Assembly (NCBI GenBank): GCA_036023115.1
Contig: JAYKKT010000079.1
Coordinates: 17,199,501 to 17,263,500, forward strand
Source of the DNA: Brasenia schreberi
Lineage: Eukaryota; Streptophyta; Magnoliopsida; Nymphaeales; Cabombaceae
Reading direction: 5' to 3'
Length of the DNA stretch: 64,000 bases
A program made the translations under genes and the position numbers. Every line of letters begins with the position of its first letter. Position 1 is the first letter of the stretch. This document shows positions 54,751 through 64,000 of this stretch, piece by piece. Under the pieces are notes generated by a model that had not been told where the DNA came from, ran no database searches, and was given only the letters and a program-made list of their open reading frames with translations.

Positions 54751-55640
54751 AGCAATCATTTCCTTTATAACTTAGGGTAGGTTAGATTCTCCGGTTATTC
54801 TTCATGCTCCACCACTTTGGATGGCTTCATGGTTTCTCCAATAATTTATTCCCGCTACACTTTTCTAAGATAACGCATTAGTTTCCACAATGGTTCATAC
54901 TCTTTGTATTAAATATTCTCAATGGTCCATATTGGGAAGAGGGTAATTATATCTTTGGAATTGGTTCATTGGGTCTCATGCAATCTTTAGCATTAAAACT
55001 TTGCTCTCTACAATGCCAAAGATTAAAATAAGTCCTCCATTAAAAACCAAAATACTTGTATTGCCATTATATATATATAGCTTAGCTGGGTACTCGAATG
55101 ACTGATTTATAAACGATTTAAGAAGATTTTATAGATATTGTCATTAGTATATGTGGTTTTAGCTTAGCTAGGTACTTGAATGACTTGATTTAGAAAATCT
55201 TCGATAAGATTTTATCGATAACCTATGGTGTAGGCCATCATTCGGCCAAAAAGGAGTAGATTGTCCATGTTATTAAGGAGGTGAGATCCTCCACTAGATC
55301 TTTATCTTTCTACAATGTCAACTTTGTGCTAAAAAAATCCTCAAGTCGCAGTGAGTATTATGTTAAATTTATCAACCGATTCAACCTTTTGAGAATGTAT
55401 AAACATCTAAAATTTTCATAAGTCTTAAATCTCAAAATCCTTAGAAATTAAATGGAGAGAGCAACGATAGAATTTTATTGATTCCAAAGCTCCATATCTA
55501 TACAAACTAACTAATGTCGCATTAATCAAAGATCCATGAATAAATAAGAACATTATAACGCACCATGAGCTGCTACTTCACTTTGAAACTCTTGGACATA
55601 ATACACGTGCAAAAGATCTCAAGCCAGTAAAGCAACTCAA
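54751..55640. other. Spacer with a short tandem duplication
   Basis: TAGCTTAGCTGGGTACTCGA at about 55079 recurs as TAGCTTAGCTAGGTACTTGA at about 55161. No gene is recognised. Confidence 0.5.
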
Positions 55641-55649
55641 TATACAAAG

Positions 55650-55989
55650 TCAAGCAAGAAGATGTAGAAACACAATTGCCTTCACCCCACGCGGAGCTGT
55701 CTTCAGCCACCTATATGCAGAATTCTTTTCAACATTCTCCAACTGAAGAGACATCCCTGGTATGAACGCATTAAACAAAGCGCGGCTGAAGACATCCATA
55801 AAAGGGCAACGCTGAACCATACATCCATCATTTCTTTCCTGAGCTAAAAATCGCATATTTGAAGTGAAGGATCTTTCCATCATCTCTTCTCATCAAGCAT
55901 CTTGAGCATTGTTGGATAAGAGTCGTTTCCACCCGTCTGAAAATCCATCATTTCCTTCATCGACCTGAATGCCACTTTGGTGTGTATCT
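55650..55989 (-). other. Coding-like fragment, unassigned
   Basis: After a TTTTGCAG acceptor-like site, the minus strand reads HTKVAFRSMKEMMDFQTGGN, then YPTMLKMLDEKR and a stop. Another frame then continues from MMERSFTSNMRFLAQERN through AYRWLKTAPRGVKAIVFLHL to a stop. The composition and length look like exons of a host gene with a frame break, but I do not recognise the family. It may be a pseudogene fragment or chance. Confidence 0.25.
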
Positions 55990-58260
55990 GCAAAACAGAA
56001 AGCACAGAAATGCCATCAAAAGAGATACTCACCGTCGAAAGTTGCTGACCATCGCCATATCCTCACCAACCTGCAACCGCCGTCCACCACGCCCAATCGC
56101 CTCACCGTCAACCGTCGGACTCCCCTCCTTTCTTCCCTCCCCCTCTCTGCCTATGCGTTTTCCCCCTTTGATGAACAGAATGGAGTCGATCGTGCCTTAG
56201 CGATAGTGTTGATTGGACCAAATCGGGTCCAGCTAATGAGACCCGACCTAGATCTATATTCCATAGACTTTGTTTGAAATTCAGATCGGATCCCACATCC
56301 ATTTTATCCGACTCATTTCTATCTTCTCCTTCTATCGGATCCATTCCTCTCGGTCCAACCATTTTGGATCAGATTTTTCAACCCATTTAGTTTAGCAAAC
56401 TGGATCCCATGCTTTTCCAAATCCGATTCGACCACATCAACCCAAAGCCTGACCCAATCTAATTTACCTAAGCTACATCCATATCCAAAACGTCATCGCA
56501 AAACCCAATTTCTACTCTTATCCAAACCAAATTCATTCTAAATTGGGTCCTATTTGATTTAAGATCTGATTTTAAGTTGGATCCCTAAGTCCAATCAAAA
56601 GCCAAATTCCAACCCATGTCGAGGCACATAATCTGACCATAGCTGAAGACCCCTTTGATTGGATCCAATTGATCCATTGTAAAAAGCTCATTCTGAAGTC
56701 TATGTTGGGACCAATCCAATGGCATATAGATAGAACCAAAGTCTATTTCAACTAGTTTTGCCCACTCGAAAACCCAAAATCAACTTTGTATCCTCACCCA
56801 AAACCTAGGCGATTGGTTTGTGGCAAATCACATATCTTGAAGCTTACTCAAACATTCAATTTAAGAAATTTAGATTTCTCTAAATGAAACAATTTGCTAG
56901 TGTTGAAGATTGACCTTAACTCGTTGAAGTAAGAAGAACTTTGGAGAAAAGAATCATATGAGCTCACATCTTCCTCTGAGTCTTATTTCCTAATTTTTTT
57001 TCATTCTTTTTCTTTTCAATAGGATCATATCGTGGGTTGAGGTTCATCGAAATTGAAAATCAGCGTACAATTCTCTTTTAGCATGCCTCATGAAACCCAT
57101 CAATCTACCAAATTGTTTGTTTACTTTAAATTTTAATATTCTTCTTTCATTTGGTGAGCACCTTAATCGATACTTACATGTACTGTGATGTGAAAGAGTG
57201 AGGATGCATACACCTTCATAACCTAGTAGAGAGTCATGATGTATGAAGCAACCATCCAATAAGGCATTTGTAGTTGTGCTCATCCTTGAGAGCTCTCATT
57301 TTGATTTTCGAACCATACTAGTGTTACATGAGATCCCTACCTTTGAGAAACTTATAAAAATACTACCTTGCTCGAGTCTAACCTCATAAAGGGTGTCTAT
57401 GATGAACTTATCAAACTCAAATCCATCAAAGATAAACCTAGGATCCATATAACCACTAGGATCCATATAACCAATCAAGATAAAGCTATAGACTAAGCTC
57501 TCAAGTTCAGTTAGAATCCAAACGATCTATCCATGTCAACTTCTCGACCTCTAAGATTCAAACCTACAGTTCCCGGACACCTAAACATAAGATTCATTCC
57601 AAAAGAAAATTAAGAAATGGTTGTCCATCCACCTTTGTATAATAATAATCCATTGTAACTAATCTGATAGTCTCACTGGGCATGCGAAAAAGGTGGCATT
57701 TGGAATGAACACCATGAGTGACATGGTGATCATGCTACTACGAGTAGTTCGGGTGTGGGTGTGTCAAAGAGAGAAAATCTCTGCTTTCGAGAGGGAACAT
57801 CAAGTTCATTGAAGATTAGGTGAGTTGCGGGTCCCTAAGCTTCCATTAGCCAGCCAAGTAGCTTAAAGAGAATGATAATGATAGATGTGTTGGTGCCTTT
57901 TGGAAGCCTTTGTTGGGTTTTGGGTCGTTGAAATCGAGTAAGAAATTGTGAACCTTCCTGATTTCAGGTTACCTCAAGATGGAAATCTAGTTGGGCATAA
58001 ACAGTTTAGTTGTATCACAATATATTTATTGTATTTCCCTCTATACAACTCTTATTATGGGATTAATGATACATTAGGAAGTAAACCTGTAGAGTTGTCC
58101 ACAAACTAAAACTATAATAAATTCTAAAATAATTGATTTTTTAGTGAATTTTCTAATCTCATCGTGATGTAATGAGTAACTTGGCATCAGGCTCGTCATA
58201 CGGTCTATTTGTTTTGGATGTAACTCTCCTGTTTGAACTTCAATTTGCTTAATTTTTTAT
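55990..58260. other. Intergenic, nothing recognised
   Basis: No gene is supported. A 20-bp direct repeat (AGGATCCATATAACCA) occurs twice at about 57438-57472. Open frames around 55970-56360 overlap each other on both strands and look like chance. Confidence 0.45.
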
Positions 58261-58269
58261 TTATTGAAA

Positions 58270-58309
58270 ATATGAGACAAAAGTCTCTCATGTTTTGGAT
58301 GTAACTCTC

Positions 58310-58373
<64 letters not shown>

Positions 58374-58408
58374 GAGACAAAAGTCTCTCATGTTTTGGAT
58401 GTAACTCT

Positions 58409-58463
<55 letters not shown>
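58270..58463. repeat. CA/TA microsatellite with minisatellite unit
   Basis: ATGAGACAAAAGTCTCTCAT plus GTTTTGGATGTAACTCTCCT occurs at about 58271 and 58372, with a partial copy at 58213. The first is followed by (CA)n(TA)n (58312-58372) and the second by (TA)n (58412-58463). The unit contains its own small inverted repeat (ATGAGA...TCTCAT). Confidence 0.9.
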
Positions 58464-58466
<3 letters not shown>

Positions 58467-58990
58467 AGTTGTTCAAACTTAGATTGATGTGATTCTTGAT
58501 CCATTGAATATAGATTAGATGAAATTTATGGAAAATCAACAATCAGATGGATCCACATAGATATGAACTTTTGACAAATTTCAAAACTCAAAGGAGATTT
58601 TGGATGGGTCAATCAGTGGTAAGTTTGATTATACAACTTGATGGAGAAAGATGAAACTTATAGTAGAGGGAAAATAAGGGGTATGTCAGTGGTTATGTTG
58701 TGCAATTTTGAGTTGAAAAGACAACTCATAAGGGATACAAAAGTGAATTAAAAGAAAATTTTGTTAACTATAACGAAAAAAACTAGAACAGTAAACTACA
58801 ACTAGGAAAAGAAAGAAAAAGACAAGTTGTTGATTGAATTCGTGATTGATCAATCTTCTCACGCCTTTCAAGATGAGCAACTACCTTTTTTATAGCTAAG
58901 GATGAGTCAGTTTCTAGATTTTCCCTTCGTATGATGTTGATCTCGCACTAGAAATTCCGAAGTCATGGACTCGAACATCTGGTTTATTTT
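58464..58990. other. Spacer, nothing recognised
   Basis: AT-rich sequence without recognisable features. Confidence 0.4.
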
Positions 58991-58991
58991 A

Positions 58992-59140
58992 TCAATTGTT
59001 TCCTCTTCTTAAGAAATTATGATTTGCGGTTCTCTGATATAGTTTGTTTCCATTCATATCAATCAATTCTACGTAAGCATTAGTAGCACATTCAGTATTC
59101 GCATGGTGAAGCCATTTGACAGCCAAGTTTGAGTCAACAA
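58992..59140 (-). other. Coding-like stretch, unassigned
   Basis: An open minus-strand frame contains DSNLAVKWLHHANTECATNA, then YVELIDMNGNKLYQR, and ends FLRRGNN-stop. Its protein-like composition suggests an old coding remnant. No family is recognised. Confidence 0.25.
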
Positions 59141-59788
59141 TCTATTGAAAATATTTATCAATTATATACTATATTCCAACAATCAATTCTTCCAACTCAA
59201 TACAAAGTGAATATGGATCACGAACAGATTTTTGTTGTCATTAACAAAATCCATCCCGCATAAACACTGGTTGAACCGATGACTCTTCATGTATCATTAT
59301 TTTATATAAACTGTATACTGACAAGAAATTCCTCAACATGATTGTTATCCAACAAGAAATTGATGGTTTTGTTAGTGAATGATAAGGAGTTACTCTTCAA
59401 TTGTACATTATCGTGAGTGATGGATGATGAGCTTATGGTAGACTGTTCGTCAATAGTCTATTTTGAGTCAACAACTTCTGGAGATAGTTTCCAAGCCATA
59501 GAACGACTGTGTGACACTATCAGCATTACGCAGGGAATTGATGTTCTCATTGATAAATGATTTTAAAATCAACAAAGTCGCCTTTGTCAGTCTCAATAAA
59601 AAGCAAATTGACCACAAAGAGTCATCACTCAATTGTGTTTCACCATGCGTGATCATCTGGGGAGGGGGGCGGGGATCTCCTTACAAGGAATCGATTATTT
59701 CGTTGATGCGCAACTCAAAGTGAAATTCGTTGCTGACTTATTCGTTGTCGTATATCACTAAAGCTTCGACGACCTCATCAATTAAGAA

Positions 59789-60076
59789 TTATATAAAATC
59801 ATCATAACTAGACTCAAAATCAATGATAGATTCATCAGTAACTGATTCTTCATTGTCTATAAATTCAATATCAATAGTCAATTCTATATCATTAGTTGAT
59901 GTTATATCTATAGTTAATTCAATAGTCGACTTTATTCCGTCAGCCATATTTGCATCCGCTAATCTAACATCAACGGAACCTATATTAGTTGTTTGACAAC
60001 TTGGTTGAGACAAAGTATTAGTTGAGTTGACGGTATCATCAGTTACAGACTTTGTGTTTTTCGGTTCTTTAGCCAA
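59789..60076 (-). other. Acidic Thr/Ser-rich 95-codon frame
   Basis: A frame from ATG (MAKEPKNTKSVTDDT) to stop, rich in Asp, Glu, Thr, Ser and Ile, with a loose internal repeat (IELTIDI twice). It lies downstream on the same strand from nothing recognisable, but upstream of the coding-like stretch at 58992-59140, so both could be parts of one decayed gene. Low-complexity composition makes chance possible. Confidence 0.25.
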
Positions 60077-60299
60077 TGCATTTGATAATGTTAATGTGAT
60101 TTAGTTAAAGGTTTGTGATTGAAGATGCGATTGTCTTAGCCTCCATATCTCTGCACTTAACCAAACTTGCCAGTGTCTTTCGAGTAACAACTGAATTCAA
60201 GAGGTTAAATCATCATTTCATCTAGATCTTGTTGACATTTCATAACAGCCAAATGATACTGTCCACTTGAAGCCCTTTCAGGAGTCTCCATTACATATG

Positions 60300-60385
60300 A
60301 TACTGTCAGCTTCAAACATACTTTGCCCCACCCTAAACTGCTCCGTAGTCTCCCCACCCTACATGAATTTCTAGATCTGCCACCG
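60300..60385. mobile_element. Degraded end of the hAT-type MITE family
   Basis: ATACTTTGCCCC and GAATTTCTAGATCTGCCACCG match the right half of the 27913-28093 element (ATACTTTGCCCCCC, TTTCTAGATCCGCTACTG). The left end is not found. Confidence 0.5.
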
Positions 60386-61890
60386 ACGGCATCTCCATTA
60401 CAAGCCAGAGACCGTAAACTATTAGACTTTCAAAACATGCTCGATCTTAGGTTAAATCAATGGTAAGTTTATCTGTGATTCGAATCGAAGCCACAACATT
60501 TCATTTTTTTCATGAAACTTACTTCCTAGGTAAGTTTTCATTCAAAGATGAAGATCGTAAATCATTCTTGTTCGTTGTTGGTTTATTATAACCAAACAAA
60601 ATAATGAAAAGGACATCATTTTAATAGGTGTTCATTAATATGTAAATTCGTTTATATATCTAAGCTTTCTATTCTTTGTGATTTTCTTCATGAGCTTTCC
60701 ATTTAAGCCTTTTTATTTGTTGAGAGATGTTCATTAACTTTTAATAAAGTAAAATGGCTTTATTAAATACATATTGAACTTTTGAAAAGGCATCTTGAAA
60801 GAAAAGGGTCTTTCTACCCCGATTTTCCGAGTGCATGTTAATTGTGCCTCAAGGTGCCATACAGTAACATAGAATATGGTTAAGCTTATTGATGTTATTT
60901 AATATGACGATTAGCAATCTTATGCCTTCCGAAAGAATGTCTCTCTGAGTTCTAAAACACATAAAAGCCACACAAACATATCCCTTTAGGAGTTTGATGC
61001 GTCGAATATTTTATATCGCCTCGTCTATAAATTCAATTGCATAAATAACTATAACGAAACCTATATGCTTAATGTAACATGAAGAGCCAAACATCATGTC
61101 AAGGTCGGATTTAGGTTGTCATAATTCATACCATCTTATTTAAACAGCTATATCTCTTGTCCCAAGTTCAGTAGGATATGGTTAATGTCTGGGGTTTAAT
61201 TTGCAATCAGAACTAAATCAACTCTGATGAAGGTGAGACTCTGATTTGATTGGACTCCGCATGAAGACTTTATTATGTATAGATGTCATTATCTGATCAA
61301 GTTCAAATTCAATTTTGATTTAGATGTTTGTAGAGATTATCAGTCTTAGACCTGCTTTAGATCTCGAATACAGTAAAGGGTCCAATGATTTCAACTCGGA
61401 TGTGGTTCAGGCAAACCTCAGTTTGAATCGTATTGGATACATCTATTTCAACTGATTTTCTTTTTCTTTAAATTGTTTTGGCATAAAAGAACATAACAAG
61501 AGATACTTTTCGGGAAAGCTTATCAGATTTTAGGGTTGAATCGTTTTGAGTAATATCGTATTTGATCGCACTAATCATGGATCAACATAAGAACTGAATC
61601 TGTTGTTTAATTAGCATGTAAATGAAACCTGGAGTAAAGGTTCAACCCCGACCATTCATACTAGGATTTAGATTAGCATAAAAGCAGAATTAAACATATT
61701 TTTTATTTGGTAGGGGTAAACCAGACCCATGCAACAGTGGAACACATGAGCGACGCCTGAGAGGGCAGATAACAAGCTACAAAATACACACACCCCCCAA
61801 AATAATTTACTTAATATCATGTGGCCTATCAGATATTAAACTGATAAGAACAGATACTACACTTAATCTTAAACAAAAGGCCGAAAAAGG
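60386..61890. other. Intergenic, nothing recognised
   Basis: No gene, RNA or repeat is supported by what I can see. Confidence 0.4.
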
Positions 61891-61891
61891 T

Positions 61892-62104
61892 ATGATTTGT
61901 TCATTCATTTCTCCCTTATTTTATATTGTTGTGCTCTTCCCATGCCTGTGCTTTTGTCGATACGAGACTAAAAGTCCAAATTTGATTGTTCAGAAGCAGA
62001 TCATTGCGCAAGCTTGTTATGATAATATAGATGGAACGCTCAACACATGGAAGAAGCATCATGATGATGATCATGGTAATTGTTTGGATCTCGAAGTCAG
62101 ATGA
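61892..62104 (+). other. 70-codon frame with signal-peptide-like start
   Basis: MICSFISPLFYIVVLFPCLC is hydrophobic like a signal peptide. The remainder (YETKSPNLIVQKQIIAQACY, then TWKKHHDDDHGNCLDLEVR) is polar. No TATA box or family match was noted. It could be a small secreted protein or a chance frame. Confidence 0.2.
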
Positions 62105-64000
62105 TCAATGATCATGAAGGCATGCAGTATTTCTGATTTAGCCTTATGATGAATGATGGTGGGTGGCTTATGCACATGGTCGTAGTTGACGATGATGAAG
62201 GAAATATACTTTCTCGATGAGTCAAATGTACAGAAATAGTATCATGATACATCATAACATGATATATGATGGTGGTTATCTTGGGTGGCAGAATAACATG
62301 ATAGACATGCTAATTGACCCAGTCGAGTATGGAGTTTTAGGTGTCGTGATTGTGCACAATGGCGACTACAGCTTGGGTTCGGGTCAGCTCACTCTGTGTT
62401 CAGCTTAAAACTCGGTCCGGCGAATGCAACCCATTTTTTTTATCAGGTGACGAGCCTGATCATGTTCCAGTGAGAATATCTCTTTGATTTTGAGCCGACC
62501 CGAGCCCAACTGGGTAAACCCAACCAGGACCATGATTTTCATGGTTGGGTTTGGATTGCACAGTCAGGATGGGTATGAAATTGCCACCCCTCCACTACTT
62601 AGCATGGGAAGGACCAAAATGGATGTGTGTGTTGAGCTGTTTATGCAGGCGTGCAATCCTCTTTACTCATCCTTGAAATTATACATTAGAATCAACCATA
62701 CATCGAAAATATACACTTTTTGAACTTTTGAATTCGATTATGATGGATGATTGAAACTTTTAAGAATATGAAAAACATAAGATGACAAATAGACTTTATA
62801 TTTTGGTTGTTTCCACCACATAGACTTCATTTTTTTGTGTTTTTGTTCCACCGTTATTCCCCACTGATACCGTCGGGATTGAATTGCGCGAATTGAGTCG
62901 GCTGCCAATATTGGTACCGTCGGAATGAGCTCCTGACTGTATATTTATCGAGTGGGGTTCCAATGAAAATTGACTGTGTTAAATTTGGTCGGGTTGAGTC
63001 AACTAGCTTAAATAGAATGGGTTCGGGTTAGCTGTGTTTGATCTTCTTGAAACAGGGTCCAGTTCAGCTTAATGAACAGGAAAACACGTTGAGTTGATGA
63101 AGTGGTTGTTGATGGCAGTGTCAGAGACAGGCAGCACGGTGATAGGAGGCGAGGTGGCAGGGAGCGGCACCGATTCTGGCCGGTCAGTGGTGGAGGTCCA
63201 CTGCCTTGGTAAGGCTGGAACCAGGGAGACTGATGGCCTATGACAGGGCAATTTGAGTGGTGGGAGGTGGAGAACGACCAGGGGAGGCAGCGGCTGCGTC
63301 GTTGTTGATGCTAGTTATTGACTAACTGTTAAAATCCTCCAAAGATTGATGTGAAAATCCATAAACACATGGCTCGCTTTTATGGCCTCATGCTGGAAAT
63401 GATCACTACAAGCCCTGGGCCAATTACTCTCGTCTCGACCCATCCTTCTTCCTCCATTAACATGGCCTTAGCCTGTTCAAAATCCTCTTGTCCATGGAAT
63501 CATTCTGACTCCGTGCTCTTGCACCAACGAAAATAGTAGTCCTGATTGATCTCCTCCATTATAGACGACCCGTCCAACCAAGGTGTTGTTGATCCAAAGC
63601 AAACTAATGATCTTCAAGAGATCAGTCGGTTTGAATTTTCCTACCGCCAACTTTTTTTCTTTTAGCCTTCTCTATATTCTTCATCTCGCGACATGAAAAT
63701 GGAGTCGCCAGGCTGTTCCCAACCCCTTAAACTAACTAACAGCAGACCTTCCTTGCTTGCAGGTGACCACATGATTATCAATGATCCACGAGCACATTAA
63801 ATCGAAGTTTCAATCAGAAATCATCCAAATTTCTTCAAATTCTCAACAGCAATCACCACCATTCAACGAAAACCTGCCTTACATAGTCTCCGACGGATCA
63901 CCATCATACCCACACGAATCGCATCCACAACAAAGCCCGTAGAGAAAGAAGAAAGGAGAAGAGGCACCGCCTGGGAGAAGAACTGACTCCAGCTCCCTGA
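62105..64000. other. Intergenic, nothing firmly recognised
   Basis: GC content rises locally around 63070-63310. No frame there carries a recognisable domain. The window ends within this unassigned region. Confidence 0.4.

Noticed and set aside
55969..56362. Three overlapping frames of 72-102 codons
   Set aside because: They lie on both strands over the same bases, with no domain and no splice or promoter context.
62940..63310. GC-richer block considered as a gene 5' end
   Set aside because: No frame with recognisable protein content and no clear TATA box or start.

Overview
This window is nuclear DNA from a flowering plant. The evidence is spliced GT-AG genes with AT-rich introns, plant gene families (papain-like proteases, one with a KDEL tail; a C2/VASt protein), plant transposon classes (RTE and L1 LINEs, a short LTR element with an initiator-Met-type primer site, hAT MITEs, tRNA-derived SINEs) and many GA/AT microsatellites. 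The species cannot be fixed from the sequence. Most of the window is repeat; only two or three loci look like functional genes.

Layout. 1-7.3 kb: mostly empty, with a SINE and a 2.2-kb near-perfect palindrome (3734-5906). 7.3-10.15 kb: a decayed minus-strand C2/VASt protein gene, split by a GATACG-rich transposon relic. 13.7-15.2 kb: a small plus-strand gene with an acidic C-terminus, possibly APC15-like, with a frame break near its 5' end. 16.1-17.4 kb: an L1-type LINE relic. 17.9-19.9 kb: a complete but non-coding LTR retrotransposon (TRIM-like). 22.06-22.52 kb: a two-exon gene for a 73-residue secreted peptide, which is invisible to single-frame ORF calling. 23-30 kb: transposon-rich, with a MITE, a gag fragment beside a 26-bp perfect inverted repeat, a hAT MITE with a perfect 8-bp target duplication, a 182-bp SINE-like tandem trimer, and a 5'-truncated RTE LINE flanked by a 206-bp target duplication.

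31.2-54.75 kb is the most striking part: a papain-like cysteine protease cluster. CP1 (31234-33412, +) is intact, has four exons and encodes 356 residues ending in KDEL. Four further loci of another subfamily (CP2 and CP3 nearly full length; CP4 and CP5 fragments) are all broken: stop codon, small deletions, and loss of the catalytic-Cys exon in CP2. Their promoter blocks remain much better preserved than the coding parts. Their upstream sequence has expanded into an array of about 30 degenerate ~450-bp units in both orientations. Forward-to-reverse junctions recur with the same sequence, so an inverted pair seems to be part of the amplified unit.

54.75-64 kb: low-complexity intergenic sequence with a few unassigned coding-like stretches, a CA/TA microsatellite block and a degraded MITE end. 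The proposed story is inference: a protease gene and its promoter were copied several times, in tandem and inverted, the copies died, and the upstream repeat kept amplifying.
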